Positions 17,659 to 25,758 of a stretch of 29,183 bases of DNA are shown in pieces. The position numbers were made by a program, and so were the translations under genes. This DNA is from Microcystis sp. T1-4. Its GTDB lineage: Bacteria > Cyanobacteriota > Cyanobacteriia > Cyanobacteriales > Microcystaceae. The notes under the pieces were generated by a model that made no database searches, had not been told where the DNA came from, and worked only from the letters and a program-made list of their open reading frames with translations. The first letter of the stretch is position 1. The number at the start of each line of letters is the position of its first letter. The DNA is taken from the NCBI RefSeq assembly GCF_000297435.1, contig NZ_CAIP01000323.1:1-29183 (forward strand), in the 5' to 3' direction.

Positions 17659-18033
17659 GTGAATATCAGCAATAAAACCGGTTTAGTCGGCTTTCTTCTC
17701 GCTTTATCTGCCTTCGGTCTGACTAGCACTGCCCAGGCTGCCTCAGAGGAGGCTAATCCCATTGAAGCGCGTTTAAGTCGTCTATCTAGCGCTGTACGCG
17801 AACGAGTTAACCAACTGCCAGAAGGTACTGCCGACCCTAGTTTACAAGCTTTAGGCTGGGGAGATGGTGGCAATCGCGGTTGGGGGAATAGTCGTGCCGG
17901 TGGTTGGGTAGATGGTCGCGGTGGTAGTTTCGTTAATGCGCGGCCTTGGCGCAATGGTTGGTCTGACGGTGGTGGTTTCTTTAATTCCCGACCGCGCTGG
18001 GGTAATGGTGGCGGTTTCTTAAATCGTTGGTAA
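17659..18033 (+). CDS. grrA: GrrA/OscA-type cyclophane RiPP precursor
   Basis: 124-aa precursor peptide with a GTG start at 17659 and the ribosome site in AGGAGCAG upstream. Residues 1-28 form a signal-like leader ending TAQAA. A conserved leader segment follows (NPIEARLSRLSSAVRERV, 33-50), then a Gly/Asn/Trp-rich core (66-124). The core holds nine aromatic-X-N/D triplets: W67-G-D, W75-G-N, W83-V-D, F91-V-N, W97-R-N, W101-S-D, F107-F-N, W114-G-N and F120-L-N. This is the pattern that GrrM-type radical SAM/SPASM enzymes convert into three-residue cyclophanes. It follows grrP by 14 bp. The maturase grrM is not in this window. The role of the mature product is unknown. Confidence 0.85.
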   Translation: MNISNKTGLVGFLLALSAFGLTSTAQAASEEANPIEARLSRLSSAVRERVNQLPEGTADPSLQALGWGDGGNRGWGNSRAGGWVDGRGGSFVNARPWRNGWSDGGGFFNSRPRWGNGGGFLNRW

Positions 18034-18041
18034 GTAAGGTT

Positions 18042-18075
18042 GGGTGAGGGGATAACTTTATCCTCGTCCCCACCC
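18042..18075 (+). terminator. Imperfect hairpin after grrA
   Basis: GGGTG (18042-18046) pairs with CACCC (18071-18075), and GGATA (18050-18054) pairs with TATCC (18059-18063), with an internal bulge. It starts 8 bp after the grrA stop. No U-run follows, so it may be a processing or stability element rather than a true rho-independent terminator. Confidence 0.35.
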
Positions 18076-18218
18076 TGGTTTGACGATGAAATCTCGGGTT
18101 ATTATTTTGAGGCTGAAAGACTCCATCAAGGCGAAAGGGAAGTTGTTTGACTTCCACTGAGTCAAAGCGGTAGTTATTATGGATAAGTAGCTAGACACAA
18201 TTGATTGCACATATCTAA

Positions 18219-19319
18219 CTAGGGTTTATAACTGGGAAAATCGATATAACCTTCCTTGTCAAAAGAATACCAATCTTTCATCTCAGCATCGGGATTAAGG
18301 GGCCAATTATTGGCGAATCTTTCCACCAAATCGGGATTACTGATATAGGGGCGACCGAAAGCAATTAAATCCGCATCTCCTAACTTAATAGCGGCTTCAG
18401 CAGTTTCTTTTGTATAACCACAATTGCCGATTAAAGCACTATTAAAAACAGCCCGAAACTCGGATAAAAGCATCGGTTGACCCTTTTCATGAAAACCAAA
18501 AGCCAAGCCATCTAGCAGATGCAAATAAGCTAAATTGTACTCATTTAATCTTTGGGCAACATAGAGAAAAGTTTCTCGAAAATCCTCGGAACCCATGTCA
18601 TTATAAACCCCATTGGGAGACAGACGCACCCCCACCCGATGACTGGGAAAAACAGTTAAAATTGCCTCGACTACTTCCTGTAAAAAACGATAGCGATTTT
18701 CTAAACTGCCACCGTATTTATCCTGACGCTGATTAGTGGCCGATTGTAGAAAAGTATCGATTAAATAACCATTAGCCCCATGGATTTCTATGCCATCAAA
18801 CCCCGCTAATTTTGCCCTCTGAGCGGCTTGGCGGTAATCGGCGACAATTGTGGGGATTTCCTCGGTTTCTAAGGCTCTAGGGGTCTCGTAGGGCTGTTTA
18901 CCTATGGGTGTGTACGACTCCCCCTTAATCCTAATTGCGGAAGGGGCAACGGGTAAAGCCCGATTTTCCTGAAAACTAGGATGAGAAGCGCGACCACAGT
19001 GCCACAATTGACAAAAAAGTGGTGTTCCTTTTCTTTGGGCGATTTTTGTCACCATTTGCCATGCTTGCGCTTGTTCATCGGTGTAGATACCGGGGGTATT
19101 TTGCCAACCGTTAGCTTGGGGAGAAATTACCGTCGCTTCCGTAATCATTAATCCCGCGCTGGCCCTTTGCCGGTAATACTCGGCCATTATCTCATTAGCA
19201 AGACGTTTTTCTCCGGCTCGCGCTCGCGTCATGGGAGCAAGCACAAGACGATTTTCTAAGTTTAAATCTCCCAATTTAAATTGACTTAAAAGAGCTAGGG
19301 AAGTAGTGAAGGCAGTCAT
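18219..19319 (-). CDS. Old yellow enzyme family alkene reductase (NemA-like)
   Basis: FMN-dependent ene-reductase of the OYE/NemA/pentaerythritol-tetranitrate-reductase family (366 aa), which reduces activated C=C bonds of enones, maleimides or nitro compounds with NADPH in the cytosol. Motifs: LENRLVLAPMTRARA near the N-terminus (the T of PMTR contacts FMN), QLWHCGRASHPSF, IEIHGANGYLIDTFLQ (the H-x-x-N substrate pair), KYGGSLENR with the proton-donor-type tyrosine, VGVRLSPNG, and FGRPYISNPDLVERF for the FMN phosphate. It is full length and reads toward grrA (convergent). Physiological substrate unknown; likely detoxification or stress. Confidence 0.92.
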   Translation of the reverse strand: MTAFTTSLALLSQFKLGDLNLENRLVLAPMTRARAGEKRLANEIMAEYYRQRASAGLMITEATVISPQANGWQNTPGIYTDEQAQAWQMVTKIAQRKGTPLFCQLWHCGRASHPSFQENRALPVAPSAIRIKGESYTPIGKQPYETPRALETEEIPTIVADYRQAAQRAKLAGFDGIEIHGANGYLIDTFLQSATNQRQDKYGGSLENRYRFLQEVVEAILTVFPSHRVGVRLSPNGVYNDMGSEDFRETFLYVAQRLNEYNLAYLHLLDGLAFGFHEKGQPMLLSEFRAVFNSALIGNCGYTKETAEAAIKLGDADLIAFGRPYISNPDLVERFANNWPLNPDAEMKDWYSFDKEGYIDFPSYKP

Positions 19320-19688
19320 CGAATTTGCCGATAGAGAATTTAGGTTAATTTTACCGCAATTAGTTAAAACCAGACAATCGCACCCGAAGATGATTGACTG
19401 TCTATCTGCGAGATTGTCCCTCTCCTAAGGGAGGAGAATTAATCGGACAAATAGCTGAATATAATTGATTTTGGTCATAAATTTGACTATAATTACCAGT
19501 TATTTAATTTATTTATTGTCGAAAATTAAAGAGACATAAACTATATTTTTTATAGTTGATTTATGATAAATTTCTTGGTAATTTTGGGATCATAAATATT
19601 GCTTAAATCTCAAGAGATAGGAACCTAAACTATCCAATCGGCCAAATAATACTACAGATCGATCTATCCCAAATTATGTATGAGGGAA

Positions 19689-19853
19689 CTACCCCCATTC
19701 CATCACCTCCTTGACCATTTCTCTCAAGTCATCCTTCTTGGTTTTTCCCTGCCGCTTGTCATAAAGACGAAAATTAATAGGAGAAAATTTTTTGTCCATG
19801 TCGGTATAAAATTGTCTAACTACGCTTATGTTTACCTGACCATAAATAGTCAT
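19689..19853 (-). CDS. Possible 54-aa small protein or gene fragment
   Basis: The minus-strand frame starts MTIYGQVNIS and ends KEVMEWG. It is highly charged in its second half (YDKRQGKTKKDDLREMVKEV) and looks like a coded helical tail rather than random translation. The frame stays open for about 37 further codons upstream without a usable start codon, so it may be the 3' end of a decayed gene. No Shine-Dalgarno is evident. I do not recognise the family. Confidence 0.3.
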   Translation of the reverse strand: MTIYGQVNISVVRQFYTDMDKKFSPINFRLYDKRQGKTKKDDLREMVKEVMEWG

Positions 19854-20152
19854 GGTCGAGATGTCTAGTAACTCGTGTTTTACCGATAAAACAGACTGAC
19901 TAGGGACTGAAACCTCTACTATTCGGAGCTTGCGAATTTTAAGAGGGTTTGTCAGAATCAGGATTTTTTAGCAAACCTACCCAAAAATACCCAAAAGAGG
20001 CAAACAGCCTCTACATTGCGTTGATAAAAATGGTAAAACACGGGTTTTTAGCAAGCATCGTGCATTCAATTGTGCTAATCTCCAAAAAATAGCTATTTTT
20101 TCACAATTTATTTAGAACTAATTTATTAGTAAAAAAAGATGTTAAAACAGTC

Positions 20153-20181
20153 TTGATCGACTTGGGCTTTGTGGCTAGTAT
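20153..20181 (+). promoter_or_regulatory. Promoter of the B12-radical SAM gene
   Basis: TTGATC (20153-20158) and TAGTAT (20176-20181) with an exact 17-bp spacer, 35 bp before the ATG. A GGAGA ribosome site lies about 8 nt before the ATG at 20217. Confidence 0.5.
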
Positions 20182-20216
20182 GTAAAGCATATAGCTTCTT
20201 CATTGGAGACACCTGA

Positions 20217-21791
20217 ATGAAAGCCCTATTACTATGGCCGCTGATGCCCAACTCCTTTTGGTCCTATCAAGAGACTTTAGATCTAGCCGGTTTAAGATCA
20301 ACCAATCCGCCCCTGGGTTTAATTACGGTGGCAGCCCTGTTACCATCGGATTGGGAAATCCGGTTTGTTGATCGCAATGTCAGATTAGAAACGGCTTCGG
20401 ATTGGGAGTGGTGCGATTTGGTAATCATCTCCGCCATGATCATTCAGAAAAAGGACTTTCAAGAATTGATTGCCAAAGGGTTGCAGTTGGGTAAAAAAGT
20501 GGCTGTAGGCGGGCCTTACCCCACCTCCTATCCAGAAGTTGCCCAAAAAGCTGGGGCAGATTACCTGATTCTCGATGAAGGAGAACTGACAATCCCTCTG
20601 TTCCTGGCGGCCCTGGAGCGGGGTGAACCGAGTGGTGTCTTTAGAGCCAGTGAGAAACCAGATGTAACCATGACACCGATCGCCCGCTATGATTTACTAG
20701 ATCTGGATGCCTATCTGGCGATTACCGTGCAGTTTTCTCGCGGTTGCCCCTTTCAATGCGAATTTTGTGACATCATCAACCTCTATGGCCGCAAACCTCG
20801 CACCAAAACCCCAGAACAAATGTTGGCTGAGTTGGAGACGTTATACCAACTGGGCTGGAGGCGCTACATTTTTGTTGTCGATGACAACTTCATTGGCAAT
20901 AAGCGGAATGCCAAGGTGTTTCTGCGGGAGTTGATCCCCTGGATGGAACAACACCAGTATCCCTTTAAACTGATTACGGAAGCTTCCCTTAATCTGGCCG
21001 AAGACAGCGAACTGATTGAGTTAATGGTCAAGGCCGGCTTTGTGCTGGTGTTTATGGGGATTGAGACACCAGATACCGATAGCTTAATGGGCATTAACAA
21101 GGTTCAAAACACCCGCCAATCCCTGATCGAATCCTGTCACAAAATTACCCGCATGGGGCTGCAGATTATGTCTGGCTTCATTATCGGTTTTGACAATGAG
21201 AAATCTGGCGCAGGGCAGCGGATCAAAGATTTTATTATGGAGGCGAGTATTCCCCAGGGGCAGTTTAGCCTGCTCCAGGCACTGCAAAATACTGCCCTGT
21301 GGAATCGCCTGCAACGGGAAGGTCGTCTGGTGGATGGCATGGGTACTTTCCATCAGGGAGCGATGATGAACTTTGAGCCAACTCGCCCGGTGGAAGAGAT
21401 TACCGAAGAATACATCGATGCTTTCTGGGAAATCTACGAGCCTGTTAACTACCTGAAACGAACCTTCAACCATTTCATGATGATGGGGGGATGGCGCGGC
21501 AAATCGAACCGTAAATTAGATTGGCAACAGTGGCAATTGTTCCGTTCCTTGCTCTGGCGGCAGGGGATTGTCCGACCGACGCGGTTCCGTTTCTGGTGGC
21601 AACTGGCGGTGATTGCTTGGGTCAAGCCCCGTCTGCTAGAAGAGTATCTAGCGACCCTAGGGATAGGTGAGCATTTTTTTGCCTATCGCTATGAAGTAAG
21701 AGAACAATTGCTAAAACAACTAGCCGATTTGAAGCAACAGAAAGCAAGGATGACAGAAGCTGGCCCTTTAAATCCACCGATAGCGGCATAA
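20217..21791 (+). CDS. B12-binding radical SAM protein with DUF4070-like C-terminus
   Basis: 524-aa radical SAM enzyme. An N-terminal cobalamin-binding-type Rossmann domain (about 1-150) includes STNPPLGLITVAALLP and VAVGGPYPTSYPE. The radical SAM core (about 165-370) carries the [4Fe-4S] cysteines C177, C181 and C184 in RGCPFQCEFCD, the GIETPD motif and SGFIIGFDNE. A C-terminal domain of about 150 residues, with NYLKRTFNHF, resembles DUF4070. Such proteins are class B methylases or related enzymes. The layout is shared with the hopanoid C-2 methylase HpnP, but also with many uncharacterised cyanobacterial homologs, so I give no symbol. It seems richer in GC and CTG codons than its neighbours, and no biosynthetic genes flank it. 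Confidence 0.85.
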   Translation: MKALLLWPLMPNSFWSYQETLDLAGLRSTNPPLGLITVAALLPSDWEIRFVDRNVRLETASDWEWCDLVIISAMIIQKKDFQELIAKGLQLGKKVAVGGPYPTSYPEVAQKAGADYLILDEGELTIPLFLAALERGEPSGVFRASEKPDVTMTPIARYDLLDLDAYLAITVQFSRGCPFQCEFCDIINLYGRKPRTKTPEQMLAELETLYQLGWRRYIFVVDDNFIGNKRNAKVFLRELIPWMEQHQYPFKLITEASLNLAEDSELIELMVKAGFVLVFMGIETPDTDSLMGINKVQNTRQSLIESCHKITRMGLQIMSGFIIGFDNEKSGAGQRIKDFIMEASIPQGQFSLLQALQNTALWNRLQREGRLVDGMGTFHQGAMMNFEPTRPVEEITEEYIDAFWEIYEPVNYLKRTFNHFMMMGGWRGKSNRKLDWQQWQLFRSLLWRQGIVRPTRFRFWWQLAVIAWVKPRLLEEYLATLGIGEHFFAYRYEVREQLLKQLADLKQQKARMTEAGPLNPPIAA

Positions 21792-21886
21792 ACTAAACTT
21801 ATACCAATATGGGTGGTGGCTCATTTGATCGCAGAGATTTTGGCAAATTTTCCTTTTTAGGATGGTTTTCCTGAGTTGAGATTCTC

Positions 21887-21909
21887 CCCCCTTACTTAAA
21901 GTAAGGGGG
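21887..21909. repeat. Perfect palindromic hairpin between convergent genes
   Basis: An 11-bp arm CCCCCTTACTT and its exact complement AAGTAAGGGGG are separated by one A, followed on the plus strand by a run of eight A. It lies between the convergent radical SAM and AAA genes. The T-run precedes the stem on the minus strand, so it is not a textbook terminator for either gene; it could still end transcription or be a small palindromic repeat. Confidence 0.6.
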
Positions 21910-21917
21910 AAAAAAAA

Positions 21918-23762
21918 TCAATTGGCACGCTGTTCAATCAACAGTTGGTAAGCATGATTAAAATCAGCCGTTGTAATGCGAATCTCAGTTGGGTCAGTCA
22001 TTCCCTGATGACGATAACGACGAATTGCCATCAGTGCCGCTTGGTTACATAATAACGCTAAATCTGCGCCATTCCAGCCTTCGGTTGCCTCGGCCCAATG
22101 GCCTAAATCCACATCCTCTAAAGGACGTTCATCATTATGGACCCCCAGAATTGCTAAACGACTAGAGGCATTCGGTAAATCAACTTTTAACTGTAAATCC
22201 AAACGTCCCGCTCGCAATAAGGCTGGATCTAAGGCATCTGGGCGATTAGTGGCTCCAATCACTAAAATCGTTGCCCCCGTTTGCAACCCATCTAACTCCG
22301 TGAGGATTTGTCCCACAACCCGGTCACTCACTCCCGAATCCCCACTATAACGACCTCTTGCCGGCGCTAAAGTATCAATTTCATCAATAAAAACCACACA
22401 AGGTGCTGCCTGACGAGCTTTGGCAAACAACTCACGCACTGCCTGTTCACTGGCCCCCACCCATTTACTCAAAAGCTCAGGTCCATTAATACTAATAAAA
22501 TTAGCTCGCGCCTGAGATGCAACCGCTTTGGCCAATAAGGTTTTTCCCGTTCCAGGGGGACCCCAAAGTAAAATACCTTTGGGAGCTTGGGCTTTGGTTT
22601 GCGTATATAATTGCGGATGGAGTAATGCCCCTTCCACAGACTCCTGTAGGGTTTGTTTAATCTGTTCAAGTCCGCCAATATTGTCCCAGGCCACATGGGG
22701 AGATTCCACCTCCACAGAGCGCAATACCGCCGGTTTAACTTCTTTAAGGGCTTGCAAAAAGTCGGCTTGGACTACCGTCATTGTTTCTGGAATTCGCGAG
22801 TCAATCGTAGGAACCTGGCGCCGCAAAGCACTATAGGCCGCTTTCTGGCAAACGGCTTTTAAATCTGACCCGACAAATCCCACCGCATTATCGGCAATCA
22901 GATCTAAGGAAACTGATTCATCTAGGGGCATGGAACGGGTGAGAATTTGCAGGATTTCTAAACGGCCCTTGCGGTCAGGCACCCGAAAGAGGACTTCTCG
23001 GTCAAACCGTCCGGGGCGACGGAGGGCGGGGTCAAGATGGTCGGGACGGTTTGTCGCCGCTAGAACAATCACCCCCTGGCTTTGGGCAAAGCCATCCATT
23101 AAACCGAGCAATTGGGCCACCAGTCTTTTTTCGACTTCCCCTTCAACTTTACTGCGGTCGGGTGCCATGCTATCAATTTCGTCAATAAAAACGATACAAG
23201 GCGCATTCTTACTGGCTTTCTCAAAAATTCCCCGCAGTTTTTGCTCAGCCTCCCCATAATATTTGCTGATCACCTCTGGTCCGACTAAGGCAATATAGTT
23301 AACACCGAGTTCTTCGGCCAAAGCACGGGCAGTCAGGGTTTTACCGGTTCCAGGGGGGCCGACTAAGAGAACGCCGCGAGTGGGTTCAAGTCCTAACTTG
23401 GCCAATAAGTCGGGGCGTTTCAGAGGAATGGCAATTAGTTCCTTGAGTTCTTTAATCACTTCCGTCAAGCCACCAACATCTTTCAGGGAAGCCGTGGTCG
23501 GTCCTTCGGGTGGTGTCACACTGTCTTCAACCCCTGAATCGGTGGGGGTATCGCGATTGCGATTCACCTCAAAATCATCCCCACCAGAATTGCTCGGGCG
23601 AGAAACTCCCCCTGAACGGGGAATACCGCCAGCACGGGGGATGTTACTCAAGGAACGAGAGTTAAACTGCACTTCGGTTTTAATTTCCCCTTTTTCCAGT
23701 TTTTCCTCTAAGGTTTTAGCCAGTTCGACTAATTGCTCAAAGCCTTTGAATAGTTCTACCAT
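21918..23762 (-). CDS. CDC48-like double AAA+ ATPase of the gas vesicle locus
   Basis: 614-aa type II AAA+ ATPase. D1 has Walker A GPPGTGKT (135-142), pore loop KYYG (167-170), Walker B VFIDEID (191-197), and arginine fingers in LRRPGRFDR (247-255). D2 has Walker A GPPGTGKT (401-408), pore loop KWVG (433-436), Walker B VFIDEID (457-463) and LLRAGRLD. Both pore loops carry aromatic residues, as in substrate-threading unfoldases. The CDC48 N-domain is missing: residues 1-30 form a charged helix (MVELFKGFEQLVELAKTLEE...) followed by a low-complexity linker (40-90). A strong AGGAGAAATTTT ribosome site precedes the ATG. It stands 82 bp after the ArsA/Get3-like gene, downstream of gvpW on the same strand. 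The role in gas vesicle assembly is inferred from position. Confidence 0.85.
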   Translation of the reverse strand: MVELFKGFEQLVELAKTLEEKLEKGEIKTEVQFNSRSLSNIPRAGGIPRSGGVSRPSNSGGDDFEVNRNRDTPTDSGVEDSVTPPEGPTTASLKDVGGLTEVIKELKELIAIPLKRPDLLAKLGLEPTRGVLLVGPPGTGKTLTARALAEELGVNYIALVGPEVISKYYGEAEQKLRGIFEKASKNAPCIVFIDEIDSMAPDRSKVEGEVEKRLVAQLLGLMDGFAQSQGVIVLAATNRPDHLDPALRRPGRFDREVLFRVPDRKGRLEILQILTRSMPLDESVSLDLIADNAVGFVGSDLKAVCQKAAYSALRRQVPTIDSRIPETMTVVQADFLQALKEVKPAVLRSVEVESPHVAWDNIGGLEQIKQTLQESVEGALLHPQLYTQTKAQAPKGILLWGPPGTGKTLLAKAVASQARANFISINGPELLSKWVGASEQAVRELFAKARQAAPCVVFIDEIDTLAPARGRYSGDSGVSDRVVGQILTELDGLQTGATILVIGATNRPDALDPALLRAGRLDLQLKVDLPNASSRLAILGVHNDERPLEDVDLGHWAEATEGWNGADLALLCNQAALMAIRRYRHQGMTDPTEIRITTADFNHAYQLLIEQRAN

Positions 23763-23844
23763 AAAATTTCTCCTGAGTCAAGTGAAGGATGGGGACTGGG
23801 TGATAGATGGGGTTAAGAAGTCCGACTTTAAAGACTAATTACCT

Positions 23845-25746
23845 TTAAAATAACAGATCTGCCGCGGCTTTGACCCGGGCTAGCGGTTCTACAGACCGAG
23901 GTAAACTGGGTAAGCGGATCAAAGTTTGATCTGGGAATAAATCCCGATCAATTTCCTCATTAGCATGATAACGATTCTGCACGACGTAACGTTGATAGAC
24001 TCCCTTTTTTTGCAAAGATGCTGTCAATCGCAGTTGTTCGGCAACGATGGCATCTTGGGCTTGCAAAACTCCAATAAATTCTGTATGTTGGGGGTCTTTG
24101 AGTTTTTTCTGGGCAGACATCACCTGTTGTCTTAAGATTCGCAATCGTCCCATTAAATCTACACGCCCTAAGACATCTTGATACTTCATCCAAAGCTTAA
24201 AAATCCAACTTAACCAATCTCCTAAAGCCGTTGGCATTTCCAAAAATCGCAGGAGATGACCGGTAGGAGCCGTATCTAAAATAATCAAATCTTGTTGTTT
24301 CTGGTCTAATAACTCCATTACTTTTACTAGGGACAACATTTCATCAATTCCTGGCAGAGATTGAGCGACAATTTGTCGCCAAGCTTCTGGAGTATAAGCT
24401 AGTTTGATGTTCCCTTCTTCCTTACCTTCACCACTAATCATTTCTGCCAGTTCCCATAAATAATCATCCCGAAATTTTTCTAAAATGATATTAGCATCAA
24501 CTTCTTGACCACTTAAATTAGCAGTTAATTGTGTGGATTGATGTCCTAACTTTGTCCCAAAGGCATCTCCCAAAGAATGAGCAGGATCAATAGAAATAAT
24601 TCTAATTTTTTGCTCGGGATGACGATTAGCTAACGCCCAACCAATAGCTGCGGCAACGGTGGTTTTTCCCACCCCTCCCTTGCCACCAATGATAATGAGT
24701 TGGCGTTTGTCGTCAATAAAATCACTAAAACTCGGCAGAATTTTTTGCGGCCATTGAATAGGAGGCGGGGCCATAAATTCTACTTTTTCGATAATTTCAA
24801 TTTGACTCATGATCTGATCTAATGCTTCACCTCCTAGGGGTTCTTTTGCCTGTTGGGGCAGGGTGAAAATTGTCTCTTGACCTGGAATTTTTAGGAATTT
24901 ATCGAGGAGTTGCTGTTGCTCACTGTAGCGATCTAAATTTTGATTAGGATCCGTTAGAATGCGATTAATAAATAATCTGCCGCAGGGAATATTTAAGTGA
25001 TGCAAACTATTGAGTAATCGTTCGGTTTCTAATAAACTCATCGGTTCGGCAATTGCCACAATTAAACAAAGGGTAAAATCCAGATCTTGTAGGATTCGTT
25101 TGCCTTCGGTTAATTCTGCTTGTGTTTTGACTAAAAAGTCATCCACATCATCGGCATTGTAGGTTTTTGAAAAAGTTTGCGAAATAACACGATGTTTTTC
25201 TTGAAACAACTCTAAAGAATTGAGAATAATCTCTAAAAAGTCTTTAATTTCCAATAAATTTAAGGTATGACCAGAGGGAGCCATATCAACAACAATTCGA
25301 TCTACAACATTGTCAATAAGTAATCGCTGAATTTCTAATAGACCCATAATTTCATCTAAACCTGGCCAGTCTAAATCCCAAACAGGAGTTAAATCTTCTC
25401 CTTCAACAAAACTGCCCCGTTCTACTAAAGTTTCTAAAAATTTTCCGTATTTTTCTTTAAATTCTAAGAGCAATTTTTCCGCATCTAATGCCCTAACTTT
25501 TAAGTTAGGTAAGTCTTTTACAGGTAATGCCTCATCGCTAACTTCTGTTTGCAATACATCCCCTAAAGAATGAGCAGGATCGGTTGAGATTAATAGGATT
25601 TGTTCCTCGGGAAATAATTTAGCCCAACGGCGAGCAAATCCACAGGAAAGGGTGGTTTTTCCCACTCCTCCTTTGCCACTAAACATAACTAAATGTCGAG
25701 TGTCATAGCAACTTAGAGAGTTATTTACCAAGTTAAAGTTAGTCAT
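23845..25746 (-). CDS. Double-domain ArsA/Get3-family ATPase of the gas vesicle locus
   Basis: 633-aa tandem ATPase of the ArsA/TRC40/Get3 class (deviant Walker A P-loop NTPases). Half 1: GKGGVGKTT (24-32, signature K25), DPAHSLGD (56-63), DMAPSGH (154-160). Half 2: GKGGVGKTT (355-363, signature K356), DPAHSLGD (387-394), DTAPTGHLLRFLEMP (491-505). Both sites look competent. The four cysteines (13, 35, 227, 255) are all in half 1, so the cross-half arsenite cysteine triad of true ArsA is absent, as is the Get3 CxxC zinc pair, and no ars gene is near. The start is 12 bp after the gvpW stop, suggesting cotranscription. Inferred role: handling of hydrophobic gas vesicle subunits, by analogy with Get3 chaperoning tail-anchored proteins. 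Confidence 0.85.
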   Translation of the reverse strand: MTNFNLVNNSLSCYDTRHLVMFSGKGGVGKTTLSCGFARRWAKLFPEEQILLISTDPAHSLGDVLQTEVSDEALPVKDLPNLKVRALDAEKLLLEFKEKYGKFLETLVERGSFVEGEDLTPVWDLDWPGLDEIMGLLEIQRLLIDNVVDRIVVDMAPSGHTLNLLEIKDFLEIILNSLELFQEKHRVISQTFSKTYNADDVDDFLVKTQAELTEGKRILQDLDFTLCLIVAIAEPMSLLETERLLNSLHHLNIPCGRLFINRILTDPNQNLDRYSEQQQLLDKFLKIPGQETIFTLPQQAKEPLGGEALDQIMSQIEIIEKVEFMAPPPIQWPQKILPSFSDFIDDKRQLIIIGGKGGVGKTTVAAAIGWALANRHPEQKIRIISIDPAHSLGDAFGTKLGHQSTQLTANLSGQEVDANIILEKFRDDYLWELAEMISGEGKEEGNIKLAYTPEAWRQIVAQSLPGIDEMLSLVKVMELLDQKQQDLIILDTAPTGHLLRFLEMPTALGDWLSWIFKLWMKYQDVLGRVDLMGRLRILRQQVMSAQKKLKDPQHTEFIGVLQAQDAIVAEQLRLTASLQKKGVYQRYVVQNRYHANEEIDRDLFPDQTLIRLPSLPRSVEPLARVKAAADLLF

Positions 25747-25758
25747 AGAGAAATCAAG

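Larger units (their letters stand above)
19320..20216. other. AT-rich intergenic region of about 0.9 kb
   Basis: No convincing gene of normal size. It contains a small palindrome (AACTATA...TATAGTT near 19537-19556), a GAGGC/GCCTC hairpin near 19996-20010, and a GGTTTG/CAAACC stem near 19945-19977. A 54-codon minus-strand frame is listed separately, and the promoter of the radical SAM gene lies at the right end. A plus-strand frame at 19680-19868 is the antisense of the minus-strand one and I do not support it. The region may hold remnants of a mobile element. Confidence 0.45.

Noticed and set aside
19680..19868. 62-codon plus-strand frame
   Set aside because: No recognisable motif or ribosome site; it is antisense to a more protein-like minus-strand frame.
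19875..20010. CRISPR-like repeat (GGGACTGAAACC string)
   Set aside because: The string occurs once; no regular spacing or second repeat copy is present.
21887..21909. Rho-independent terminator for the radical SAM gene
   Set aside because: The stem is followed by A residues, not T, on the plus strand, and on the minus strand the T-run precedes the stem.
23845..25746. Arsenite pump ATPase ArsA
   Set aside because: The second half has no cysteine, so the metal-binding triad is missing, and no ArsB, ArsD or ArsR is nearby; an ArsA/Get3-family role in the gvp locus is more likely.
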